Assembly: GCA_023410875.1 (NCBI GenBank)
Contig: JAEYPH010000056.1
Coordinates: forward strand, 1 to 64,000
Reading direction: 5' to 3'
Origin: Bacillota bacterium
GTDB taxonomy: Bacteria > Bacillota > Clostridia > Christensenellales > UMGS416
Length of the DNA: 64,000 bases
The position numbers and the translations under genes are program-made. Of the stretch, positions 8,866 through 17,600 are shown piece after piece; the stretch's first letter is position 1, and the number at the start of each line of letters is the position of its first letter. Under the pieces are notes generated by a model. It did no database searches and was not told the origin of the DNA. It worked only from the letters and a program-made list of their open reading frames with translations.

Positions 8866-9336
8866 TTACTTGGGGCCGGCAAACCGGCGGAAGCTCTCGG
8901 CCACGTCGGGGTAGCGCTCAAAGAAGAGGACCAGCCGGTTCATGTGGCCCAGCGTATCGGTGCTGATGTGGTGCTCGATGAGCTCGGTCTCCACCAGCAG
9001 GTCACCGGTGGCGCCCAGGGCCTTCAGGAACGCCGCTATGATGTTGTGCCGGTCCAGAAGGTATTTCCCCAGCTCCCTACCGTCGTCGGTCAGGAAGATC
9101 ATGCCGTACTTCCTGTACCGTATCAATCCCAGCGCGCCCAGCTTCTGTGCCATCTTCGTGGCCGAGGAATCCTGCACATGCAACAGCTCCGCAAGCTCGT
9201 TGATGCGCAGAAAGCCCTCCCGGTCGATGTTGCGGTAGATCATCTCCAGATAGTCCTCCAGGGCGGAGGTCAATATTTTCTTGTTCTGCTCCAGCAGCTG
9301 ATAGCCGCGCACGGTATGAAACTCGTGATTCTCCAT
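8866..9336 (-). CDS. DtxR/MntR-family metal-dependent regulator
   Basis: A 156-residue protein with an N-terminal winged helix (LEDYLEMIYRN, INELAELLHVQDSSATKMAQKLGALGLI, RYRKYGMIFLTDDGREL) followed by the helical dimerisation and metal-binding region (LLDRHNIIAAFL, ETELIEHHIS). Family members bind Fe(II) or Mn(II) and repress metal-uptake genes. It lies head to head with feoA-feoB across about 130 bases, so ferrous iron uptake is the natural target. The SH3-like third domain of classical DtxR is absent, as in MntR-size proteins. The metal specificity cannot be decided from sequence. Confidence 0.88.
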   Translation of the reverse strand: MENHEFHTVRGYQLLEQNKKILTSALEDYLEMIYRNIDREGFLRINELAELLHVQDSSATKMAQKLGALGLIRYRKYGMIFLTDDGRELGKYLLDRHNIIAAFLKALGATGDLLVETELIEHHISTDTLGHMNRLVLFFERYPDVAESFRRFAGPK

Positions 9337-9394
9337 TTCCTGCGTCTCCGGTACACCGCTTTCTCCATTTATATTCGGAACACCCGTTTTTTAT

Positions 9395-9400
9395 TTGACA
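9395..9400 (+). promoter_or_regulatory. Candidate -35 element for feoAB
   Basis: A consensus TTGACA lies in the regulator-feoA gap, but no good -10 hexamer follows at 16-18 bases. No clean DtxR-type palindrome was found by eye. Confidence 0.3.
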
Positions 9401-9468
9401 TATGGTGTAGGGAAACTTGATTGCCCGCGCCTAACATGGCGGAGCGCAGCCATTTTCGGAGGTTTGAA

Positions 9469-9708
9469 ATGGACAGCAAGCGATATATCCCCCTGCACCG
9501 CCTGCCCATCGGGCAGAGCGCGCTGGTAAAGCAGCTGACCAGCGACGGCGCCGCCCGCAGGAGAATGCTGGACCTGGGGCTGATCCTGGATACCGTCGTG
9601 GAGGCCCTGCAGAAAAGCCCGTCCGGGGACCCCACCGCCTATTGCATCCGCGGCGCCGTGATCGCGCTGCGCTCCGACGACGCCAGCAAAGTCCTCGTGG
9701 AAATTTAA
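9469..9708 (+). CDS. feoA: FeoA ferrous iron transport accessory protein
   Basis: A 79-residue SH3-like protein. It starts MDSKRYIPLHRLPIGQSA and contains ARRRMLDLGLILDTVVEAL, the characteristic FeoA stretch, ending in IRGAVIALRSDDASKVLVEI. FeoA is a small cytosolic protein needed for FeoB function. The start at 9469 follows GGAGG at six bases; an upstream TTG in frame at 9421 has no binding site. It lies 23 bases before feoB and forms an operon with it. Confidence 0.9.
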   Translation: MDSKRYIPLHRLPIGQSALVKQLTSDGAARRRMLDLGLILDTVVEALQKSPSGDPTAYCIRGAVIALRSDDASKVLVEI

Positions 9709-9731
9709 AATAGCGGAAAGCAGGTACTCCC

Positions 9732-11876
9732 ATGGGCATGCCATGCCATTGTTCCGGCGCACAAACCGCCAGTCTGGAGCCAAAAATCCAGCGCCAGGCT
9801 CCGCAAGACAGGGTCGTCGCGTTGGCCGGCAACCCCAACGTGGGCAAGAGCACGGTGTTCAACGGCTTGACCGGGCTCAACCAGCACACCGGCAACTGGC
9901 CGGGCAAGACGGTCTCCAACGCCCAGGGCAAATACCGGCACAAAGGGATCGACTTCACGCTGGTCGATCTCCCCGGTACATACTCGCTGATGTCCAGTTC
10001 TGTGGAAGAGGAAATCGCCCGCGACTTCATCTGCTTCGGCCGGCCGGACGTGACCGTCGTCGTGGCCGACGCCACATGCCTGGAGCGCAACCTGAACCTG
10101 GTGCTGCAGACGCTGGAGATTACGCGCCGGGCGGTCGTGTGCGTGAACCTGATGGACGAGGCCAAAAAGAAGCAAATTCGTATCGACTTGAATGAACTGT
10201 CGGTATGTTTGGGCGTGCCGGTGATCGGCGCCAGCGCCCGCAGCGGCGTGGGGCTCACAGCCCTGATGGACGCCGTGGCGGACCTGGCGGAGCAAGAGCG
10301 CTCCAATGCGCTGGCCATCCAGTATGACGCGCCCATCGAACGGGCGCTGGCCGTGGTACAGCCGGCCATCGGCGCGGCGCTGCCACCCTGGCTGGGCAGC
10401 CGTTGGGTGGCCCTGAAGCTGCTGGACCCCGATGAGGCGCTGCTGCGCTCCATGCACGGGGCGCTGGGCTTCGACCTGCAAGCCGACCCCGCCGTGGCGG
10501 CGGCGTTGCGGCAAGCCCGCGACATGCTGCAGTCCGGGGGCATCGCCAACCAGTTCCGGGACAGCGTGGTCTCCTCCATCGTCCGCCGGGCGGAGGCCAT
10601 CTGCCAGAAGGCCGTGGTCTTTGAGACCCAGGCATACAACCGCACCGACCGCCGGATCGACAAAGTGCTCACGTCCCGGGTGTTCGGCATCCCGATCATG
10701 CTGACACTGCTGGGCCTGGTGTTCTGGCTCACGATCACCGGCGCCAACGTCCCCTCCCAGAAGCTGGCCGACCTGCTGTTCTGGGTGGAGGCACGCCTGA
10801 GCGGTGCGCTGCTGGGCATCGGAGCAGCCCGGTGGGTTCACGACATGCTGGTGCTGGGCGTGTATCGCACGCTGGCATGGGTCGTGTCGGTCATGCTGCC
10901 GCCCATGGCCATCTTCTTCCCGCTGTTCACGCTGCTGGAGGATTTCGGCTATCTGCCCCGCATCGCCTTCAATCTGGACAGGTTTTTTCAGAAGGCCTGC
11001 GCCCACGGCAAGCAGGCGCTCACGATGTGCATGGGGTTTGGCTGCAATGCCGCCGCCATCATCGGCTGCCGGATCATCGATTCGCCCCGGGAGCGGCTGA
11101 TCGCCACGATCACGAACAACTTTGTGCCGTGCAACGGGCGATTCCCTACGCTGATTGCCATCATCACGATGTTCTTCGCCGGCATCGCCATTGCGCCGCT
11201 GCAATCCGTCGTGTCCACGCTGATGCTGTTGGGCGTCATCGTGTTGGGCGTCGTCGTCACGCTGCTTATATCCCGGCTGCTGTCGGGGACCATCCTCAAG
11301 GGGCTGCCTTCCTCCTTCGCGCTGGAGCTGCCGCCCTATCGCCGGCCGCAGATCGGCCGGGTCATCGTGCGCTCGGTGCTGGACCGCACGCTGTTCGTGC
11401 TGGGCCGCGCCGTCACGGTGGCCGCGCCGGCGGGGCTGGTCACCTGGATCATGGCAAACATCCACATCGGGGATGTGAGCGTGCTCACGGCCTGCGCCAA
11501 CCTGCTGAATCCCTTTGCCCAGCTGCTGGGCATGGACGGATACATCCTGATGGCCTTCGTGCTGGGCTTTCCCGCCAACGAGATCGTCGTACCGATCCTC
11601 ATCATGAGCTACATGGCCACCGGCAGCCTGCTGGAACTGGATTCGCTGGACCAACTGCGCGCGCTGCTGGTGTCCAACGGGTGGACATGGCTGACCGCCG
11701 TGTGCACGATGCTCTTTTCGCTGATGCACTGGCCCTGCGGCACCACATGCATGACGATCCACAAGGAGACGCAGAGCTGGAAGTGGACGGCGCTATCCTT
11801 CGCCGTGCCCACCGCCACCGGTATGGCCATATGCTTCCTTGTGGCGAGCATTGCCCGGCTCCTTGGGCTGGCATAG
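9732..11876 (+). CDS. feoB: FeoB ferrous iron transporter
   Basis: A 714-residue protein, usual size for FeoB. The N-terminal GTPase domain has GNPNVGKST (G1) at about residues 34-42, the switch region GNWPGKTVS, DLPGTYSL (G3) and NLMDEAKKK (G4). The C-terminal half is a polytopic membrane domain with two Gate-type repeats: FPLFTLLEDFGYLPRIAFNLD with MGFGCNAAAI, and the later LGFPANEIV. It moves Fe(II) into the cytoplasm. The extreme N-terminus holds two close cysteines (MPCHCSG). The divergent DtxR/MntR-type gene is the likely regulator. No FeoC gene is seen. Confidence 0.95.
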   Translation: MGMPCHCSGAQTASLEPKIQRQAPQDRVVALAGNPNVGKSTVFNGLTGLNQHTGNWPGKTVSNAQGKYRHKGIDFTLVDLPGTYSLMSSSVEEEIARDFICFGRPDVTVVVADATCLERNLNLVLQTLEITRRAVVCVNLMDEAKKKQIRIDLNELSVCLGVPVIGASARSGVGLTALMDAVADLAEQERSNALAIQYDAPIERALAVVQPAIGAALPPWLGSRWVALKLLDPDEALLRSMHGALGFDLQADPAVAAALRQARDMLQSGGIANQFRDSVVSSIVRRAEAICQKAVVFETQAYNRTDRRIDKVLTSRVFGIPIMLTLLGLVFWLTITGANVPSQKLADLLFWVEARLSGALLGIGAARWVHDMLVLGVYRTLAWVVSVMLPPMAIFFPLFTLLEDFGYLPRIAFNLDRFFQKACAHGKQALTMCMGFGCNAAAIIGCRIIDSPRERLIATITNNFVPCNGRFPTLIAIITMFFAGIAIAPLQSVVSTLMLLGVIVLGVVVTLLISRLLSGTILKGLPSSFALELPPYRRPQIGRVIVRSVLDRTLFVLGRAVTVAAPAGLVTWIMANIHIGDVSVLTACANLLNPFAQLLGMDGYILMAFVLGFPANEIVVPILIMSYMATGSLLELDSLDQLRALLVSNGWTWLTAVCTMLFSLMHWPCGTTCMTIHKETQSWKWTALSFAVPTATGMAICFLVASIARLLGLA

Positions 11877-11879
11877 GAA

Positions 11880-11961
11880 AACAAAAGACCGGCGATATAC
11901 GCCGGTCGAAAACACTATGAGATACTAGGAAAGAAAGCCTTGGTGACCTGCACCAATTATG
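11880..11961 (-). ncRNA. Candidate small structured RNA opposite the feoB 3' end region
   Basis: On the minus strand a near-consensus promoter (11967-11995) would start a transcript near 11960. The sequence folds into a first stem (arms TTGGTG/CACCAA, 11940-11956) and then a strong stem (GACCGGCG/CGCCGGTC, 11887-11907) followed by TTTTGTTTT, a standard intrinsic terminator. The product would be about 75-80 nt with no evident open reading frame. It lies between feoB and the exporter operon, with no minus-strand gene upstream for the terminator to serve. This is inferred from sequence signals only. Confidence 0.55.
11887..11907 (-). terminator. Intrinsic terminator of the candidate small RNA
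   Basis: A perfect eight-base-pair stem with a five-base loop. The T-rich tail (TTTTGTTTT) is present only on the minus strand, so it terminates leftward transcription. It could also act as a weak end for feoB on the plus strand. Confidence 0.75.
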
Positions 11962-11966
11962 GTTAT

Positions 11967-11995
11967 ACCATAGCACCAAAACCGCCGGTTGTCAA
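11967..11995 (-). promoter_or_regulatory. Strong minus-strand promoter of the candidate small RNA
   Basis: TTGACA (11990-11995), a 17-base spacer and TATGGT (11967-11972), with an extended -10 TG in front. No coding region lies downstream before the terminator at 11887-11907. Confidence 0.7.
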
Positions 11996-12103
11996 GCAAA
12001 TATAGGAGAAAGAGAGCGCAAAAGAGGCACAAACACGAGTCAAGGCAGAAAAACCTCCGCAGCGCCGGATCGGCGGTTTTACAAACGCGCCCCCGAACGA
12101 TAT

Positions 12104-12123
12104 CCTTTGCTGCGCAAAGGAGG
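12104..12123 (+). promoter_or_regulatory. Hairpin overlapping the ribosome binding site of the exporter ATPase
   Basis: CCTTTGC and GCAAAGG pair around a TGC loop. The right arm runs directly into the Shine-Dalgarno AAAGGAGG, so folding would hide part of the ribosome binding site and lower initiation. Confidence 0.45.
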
Positions 12124-12130
12124 TGGGCAT

Positions 12131-12946
12131 ATGCAGATCACGCTGGACGGTATCAAGAAGACCTTTCGGGTATACGAACGCCCGGAGGGCAAATGGGGGC
12201 TGCTGCGCGGAGCGTTCATGCGCAATGTGCGCGAGGTGCACGCGCTGGACGGCATCGGCTTCCAGATCGACGAAGGGGAGCTGGTGGGCTATATCGGTCC
12301 CAACGGCGCGGGCAAATCCACGACGGTCAAGGTTATGAGCGGCATTCTGACACCGGACGGGGGCCAGTGCGCAATTTTGGGCCGCACGCCGTGGAAGCAG
12401 CGGGTGGCCCACGTGGGCCAGATCGGCGTGGTGTTCGGCCAGCGCTCCCAGCTGTGGTGGGACGTGCCGGTGGCGGATTCCTACGACGTGCTCAAGGACA
12501 TCTACGACATCTCCCCGGCGGATTACAGGAGCAGGATGGCGGAGCTGACCGCGGCCATCGGCGTGGACCATCTGCTCAAGACGCCGGTACGGCAGCTCTC
12601 CCTGGGGCAGCGCATGCGCTGCGAGCTCGTGGCGGCGCTGCTGCACCGCCCCAAAATTCTGTTCCTGGACGAGCCGACCATCGGGCTGGACGCGGTTTCC
12701 AAGCTGTCTCTGCGGGCCTTCCTCAAGGAGGAGAACCGCAAGCACGGCGTCACGATGGTGCTGACGACCCACGACATGGACGACATCGAGGCGCTGTGCG
12801 AGCGCGTCATGGTCATCGGCCACGGCAGGCTGCTGTACGACGGCCGGCTGGCCGGCCTGCAGCAGCAATATGCGCCGCAGGTCGTCATGAAGGTGAACAC
12901 CGACGAGATGATAGCCGCGATGTACAGCCATCTTTCGCTGGCGTAG
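12131..12946 (+). CDS. ABC-2 exporter ATP-binding protein (COG4586 type)
   Basis: A 271-residue ATPase with Walker A GPNGAGKST, the Q-loop VVFGQRSQLWWDVPV typical of the COG4586 group, an ABC signature LSLGQRMRCEL, Walker B ILFLDEPTIGLD and the H-loop TTHDMDD. It energises export by the two membrane proteins encoded next. The start at 12131 follows AAAGGAGG at seven bases; the upstream frame extension is rejected. The substrate is unknown: this exporter group is mostly uncharacterised, and some relatives have been linked to drug or lipid export. Confidence 0.9.
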   Translation: MQITLDGIKKTFRVYERPEGKWGLLRGAFMRNVREVHALDGIGFQIDEGELVGYIGPNGAGKSTTVKVMSGILTPDGGQCAILGRTPWKQRVAHVGQIGVVFGQRSQLWWDVPVADSYDVLKDIYDISPADYRSRMAELTAAIGVDHLLKTPVRQLSLGQRMRCELVAALLHRPKILFLDEPTIGLDAVSKLSLRAFLKEENRKHGVTMVLTTHDMDDIEALCERVMVIGHGRLLYDGRLAGLQQQYAPQVVMKVNTDEMIAAMYSHLSLA

Positions 12947-12955
12947 GAGGCGAAC

Positions 12956-13783
12956 GTGAAGATACGACAAACTTTCAAAGCTTGCCGGTCGCTGTTCCGC
13001 ATCCGCTTTGCCGAGGGGCTGCAATACCGCACCGCGGCCATCTCCGGCGTGTTCATCAGCGTGTTCTGGAGCCTCATTGAATGCGTCGTCTACACAATCT
13101 TTTTCAAGTACAGCCAGAACACCTGGAACAACAACGGCATGTCGCTGCCGCAGACGATCTCCTACATCTGGCTGCTGCAGGGGCTGTGGGCCATGCTGAC
13201 GATGAACATCGACGACGACATCCTGGGTAAGATCAAGACCGGCGACATCGGCGTGGAGCTGTGCCGCCCGCTGGACCTTTATGCCCACTGGCTGGCCAAA
13301 TCCTCCGCCGGCAAGCTGGGCATCGCGTGGATGCGCGGCCTGCTCACGCTGGTCGTGGGGCTGCTGATTCCCGGCGGTTACGGCCTGGGCGCGCCGGCTT
13401 CGGCGGCGGGCTTCGGTCTGTTCCTGCTCACGGCCGTGCTGGCCTTCGCGCTGTGCTCGGCCTTCGGCATGTTCGTCACTGCCATCCGCGTCAACATCAC
13501 GTGGGGAGACGGGCCCACCTACATGCTGATGCTGCTGAGCGGCGTGCTGTCCGGCGGTTATCTGCCGCTGCGCCTGTGGCCCCAGGCGCTGCAGCCGCTG
13601 CTGCGCCTGCAGCCCTTCGCCGGCTTCGCCGACACGCCGGCCCAGCTCTACGTGGGCACGATGTCGCCGGGGGACGCGCTGGGCGCCATGGCCGTGCAGC
13701 TGGTGTGGACGGCAGTCTTCGTTGCGGCGGGTCGCGCCATCCTGCGGCACAGGCTCAAAACCGTCATCATACAGGGAGGTTGA
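12956..13783 (+). CDS. ABC-2 exporter permease 1 (COG4587 type)
   Basis: A 275-residue membrane protein with about six hydrophobic segments. It opens with a short cytoplasmic arm (RQTFKACRSLFRIRFAEGLQYR), followed by ISGVFISVFWSLIECVVYTIFF. It carries the conserved GDIGVELCRPLDLYAHWLAK stretch of this permease family. The start is GTG with AGGAGG five bases upstream, nine bases after the ATPase stop. With the next gene it forms a heterodimeric pore. Confidence 0.85.
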   Translation: MKIRQTFKACRSLFRIRFAEGLQYRTAAISGVFISVFWSLIECVVYTIFFKYSQNTWNNNGMSLPQTISYIWLLQGLWAMLTMNIDDDILGKIKTGDIGVELCRPLDLYAHWLAKSSAGKLGIAWMRGLLTLVVGLLIPGGYGLGAPASAAGFGLFLLTAVLAFALCSAFGMFVTAIRVNITWGDGPTYMLMLLSGVLSGGYLPLRLWPQALQPLLRLQPFAGFADTPAQLYVGTMSPGDALGAMAVQLVWTAVFVAAGRAILRHRLKTVIIQGG

Positions 13784-13784
13784 A

Positions 13785-14585
13785 ATGAAAGCGTTGGCTG
13801 CCGAGGGCAGAATCTACACCAAATATTTGCGGATGCACCTGAAATCCGGCATGGAATACAAGGGCTGGTGGCTGATGCTGCTGCATGTGCTCTTCGCCGT
13901 CGTCACCGACCCGCTGCCGACGATCCTGCTGTTCTCGCGCTTTGGTTCCATCGGCGTCTGGTCGGTGGAGCGCATCATACTGATCTACGCGCTGGCACTG
14001 GCCTCCTTTGGGCTGGCCGAGAGCTTCTGCCGGGGGTTCGATTACTTCCCGTGGCACATGCTGCGCACCGGGAACTTCGACCGGCTGCTGCTGCGCCCGC
14101 GTTCGCTGTTCACGCAGGTCGCGGCGTCCTTCTTCCATCTGCACCGGCTGGTCCGCCCGCTCACCGGCACCTGCGCGGCCCTGTGGGCATTGAACGCCAT
14201 GGGCGTGCCCTTCACCTTCGCCCGCGCGCTGATCCTGCTGATGGCGCTGGCCGGCGGCTGCATCATGTATTGCGGCGTGTTTGTGCTGACGTCCGGCCTG
14301 GCGTTCTTCACGATCAAGGGGCTGGACTGGATCTACATCCTGACCAACGCCAGCTACCAGATCACCCGCTGCCCAGAGCCCTACATGCCCCGCATCCTCA
14401 AGGGCATGTTCTCCTTCCTGCTGCCGATGCTGTTCATCAGCTTCTACCCGGCGGCCGTGGTGTGCGGCTGGGGCTATCCCCCGTGGCTGGGCTACCTGGC
14501 CCTGCCGGCGGGCGTGCTGTTTCTGGGCGTCTCGCTGCTCATCTGGCGGGTCGGGGTGCGGCATTATCAGAGCACCGGCAGCTGA
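13785..14585 (+). CDS. ABC-2 exporter permease 2 (COG3694 type)
   Basis: A 266-residue membrane protein with about six hydrophobic segments and the GNFDRLLLRPRSLFTQVAASFF block, which matches the RPL stretch of its partner. FTIKGLDWIYILTNASYQITRCPEPYMP and YPPWLGYLALPAGVLFL are typical of the group. The ATG follows GGAGG at six bases and begins right after the stop of permease 1. It is the last gene of the exporter operon; substrate unknown. Confidence 0.85.
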   Translation: MKALAAEGRIYTKYLRMHLKSGMEYKGWWLMLLHVLFAVVTDPLPTILLFSRFGSIGVWSVERIILIYALALASFGLAESFCRGFDYFPWHMLRTGNFDRLLLRPRSLFTQVAASFFHLHRLVRPLTGTCAALWALNAMGVPFTFARALILLMALAGGCIMYCGVFVLTSGLAFFTIKGLDWIYILTNASYQITRCPEPYMPRILKGMFSFLLPMLFISFYPAAVVCGWGYPPWLGYLALPAGVLFLGVSLLIWRVGVRHYQSTGS

Positions 14586-14637
14586 GTGCGCAGTCTGTCC
14601 TTTCTGACACGCCGGTAAATTCTGTCGCATTTTGTGG

Positions 14638-14643
14638 TATGAT
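14638..14643 (+). promoter_or_regulatory. Extended -10 element of the nuclease-helicase gene
   Basis: TGGTATGAT is an extended -10 box. It would start transcription at about 14650, so the ATG at 14649 cannot be the start codon and 14679 is preferred. Confidence 0.5.
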
Positions 14644-14678
14644 CTTCGATGCAGTTCATAAAAAACACAGGTGTGTAT

Positions 14679-17600
14679 ATGTTCATCGCCGACTTTCATA
14701 TCCATTCTAAGTATTCCAGGGCAACCAGCAAGGATTGCGTCCCCAAGGTGCTGGACCTGTGGGCCCGGCGCAAGGGCCTGGGCCTCATCGGCACCGGGGA
14801 CTTCACCCACCCTGCCTGGCGCCAGGAGCTCCAAGAGAAACTGACACCCGCCGAAGACGGGCTCTATATGCTCAAAAGGGAACTACGCCAGCCCGGCGAT
14901 GTGGCCGGCCCAGGCTTGGAGCCGCGCTTCATTCTGTCCGCCGAGATCAGCTCCATCTACAAGAAGAACGGCCGGGTGCGCAAGGTTCACAACCTGATCC
15001 TGCTGCCCAGCCTGGAGGCTGCCGAGGCCCTGTCCCACCGGCTGGAGGCCATCGGTAATCTGCATTCCGACGGCCGGCCCATCCTGGGCCTGGACAGCCG
15101 GGACCTGCTGGAAATATCCCTGGGCGTGTGCCCGGAGGTGCTGTTCATCCCCGCCCACATCTGGACGCCCCACTTTTCGCTGTTCGGGGCCTATTCCGGG
15201 TTCGACACCATTGAGGAATGCTTCGAAGACTTGACCGGGCACATCCACGCGCTGGAGACGGGGTTGTCCTCGGACCCGCCGATGAACTGGCGGCTGTCCG
15301 CACTGGATCGGTTTGTGCTGGTGTCCAATTCCGATGCCCACTCCCCGGCCAACCTGGCCAGAGAGGCCAACGTCTTCGACACGGAGCTGAGCTACGGGCA
15401 TGTTGCGCAGGCGCTGAGCGCCCCCGGCTCCGGGGCGTTCCGCGGCACGCTGGAATTCTTCCCCGAGGAGGGCAAATACCACTGCGACGGGCACCGGGCC
15501 TGCAAGGTGTGCCAGAAGCCCGCGGAAACCCTGGCCACCGGGGGCGTATGCCCGGTGTGCGGCGGCAGGATCACCGTGGGCGTGCTGCACCGCGTGGAGG
15601 CGCTGGCGGATCGCCCCGAGGGCCATGTCCCGTCAGCGGCCCGACAGTATGAAAGCCTGGTGCCCCTCCAGGAGGCCATCGCCGCTTCCATGGGCATGAC
15701 CACCGCCAGCGCCAGGGTGCGGGAGAAATACGATGACATGCTGCGCCGCCTGGGGCCGGAGCTTTTCATCCTGCGGGAGGCCGCCGCCGAGGACATCCAG
15801 CGCGAGGCGGGGCCGCTGATCGCCGAGGGCATCCGCCGGCTGCGCCTGGGCAAGGTGGGCATACAGCCCGGCTATGACGGGGAATACGGCAAGATCAGCA
15901 TACTGGACAAGGCAGAGATCACACGGCTGAGCGGCCAAGTCAGCTTTCTGGGCGAGGCGCAGGGGGCTGGCTCCGCTGCCCCCAAGGGTACGCGCAAACG
16001 CAAGGAATCCGGCCCGCCGGCTTCCACTGCCGCTGACCGACAGCGTGGCGCGCCCGAGGCCGCGGAGGCTGAAGCCCTGCCCTATGGGCTGAACCGGGAG
16101 CAGTGGGAGGCCGTGTGCGCCCAGGAGCCCGCCGTGGCGGTGATCGCCGGGCCGGGCACGGGCAAGACCAAAACGCTGGTCAGCCGCATCGCCCACCTGG
16201 TGCAGCAGGGTGTGCCAGGCGAGCACATCACCGCCGTGACCTTCACGAACAAGGCCGCCGCCGAGATGCGCGCCCGGCTGGATCAACAATTTGGCGATTC
16301 TCACATCGTTCAAGAAATGTCCATAGGCACCTTCCACTCCATCTGCCTCAAGCTGCTGGCCGGCCCCGAAGGAAAGACAGCCGTCACGATCATCGACGAG
16401 CCCGAGGCGCTCTCCCTCATCAAGGAGATCCTGGGCGATCTGGGCCTCAAGGACGCGCCTAGGGATGTGCTGCGGGGGATTTCCCTGATCAAGAACGGCG
16501 CGGCGGCCCCGGAGGAGAGCGCCGACGTGCCCTCCGGCGTCTATGATCTGTACCGGCAGCGGCTGGCGCAATACGGCGTGGTGGATTACGACGACATCCT
16601 GCTGAACGTGCTCACCCGGCTGGATGGCGAACCCGACGGCGTGCCGGCCGCCTTCACCCACCTGCTGGTGGATGAGTTCCAGGACATCAACGCGATACAG
16701 TACCTGCTGATCCGGCGGTGGAGCGCCGGCAGCGCCGGCCTCTTCGTCATCGGCGACCCCGACCAGTCCATCTACGGCTTCCGGGGCTCCAACGCCCACT
16801 GCTTCGCGCGCTTCTTCGAGGATTATCCGCAGGCTCGGCGGGTCGCCTTGGCCCACAATTACCGCTCCACGCCGCAAATCGTCGGCTGCGCCAAGCCCGT
16901 GGTGCAGGCCCAGCACGAGGGGCAGGCCTTCCCGCTGGAAGCCCGGCGGGACAGCGGCGCCATGGTGCGCCTGCTGGAAGCCGGCGACGCCTTCTCCGAG
17001 GCGGTGTTCGTGGCCAAGGAGATCAACCGCATGGTCGGCGGCATCGATATGCTGGCCGCGCAGGCTTCGCCTGCCTCCAAAGAGAGGCAAACACCCCAAG
17101 GAAATATGCGTGGCTTTTCCGACATCGCTGTGCTGTATCGCACCAACCGCCAGGCCGAGGCGCTGGAGCAATGCCTGGCCACGGAGGGCATCCCCTACGC
17201 GGTGGCCGGGCGGGAGGAAACCCTTAACGACCTGCAGGTGCGCCGGGCGCTGGCCTTCTTCCGGCTGCTGCTCAACCCTGCGGACCCGGTCTCCCTGCGC
17301 ATTTGCCTGCGGGAGGCGGGCGTGCCCAAGGATGCCATGCAGGGCGTTATGCAGCGGTGGAGCGACGCCGAAAAGAGCATCCCTGCTCTGTGCCGCGTCT
17401 TAAATGGGCTGGAACTGCCTGCTCGCACAGACGCCCCGCAGGGGCTGGCGGGGATGCTCACGAAGTATGAACCTCTGGCTACCACGGAGAAGCCGGACAA
17501 GCTGCTGGAACTATGGCTCAAGGAGAACGCGCCGCTGGAAAACGACCCGGTGCAAAGGCTGCTGCACACGGCCGTGCTGCACGACGACATGCCGTCCTTG

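Noticed and set aside
9337..9468. DtxR-type operator in the regulator-feoA gap
   Set aside because: No convincing palindrome of the known DtxR, IdeR or MntR forms was found; only a -35 hexamer stands out.
9705..11762. A 685-residue open frame opposite feoB
   Set aside because: It is the reverse strand of a GC-rich gene. It is rich in His, Gln, Arg and Asp with no fold-like pattern, and has no ribosome binding site.
11963..13750. A 595-residue open frame opposite the exporter genes
   Set aside because: It spans three real genes and their gaps, which no single real protein on the other strand would do here.
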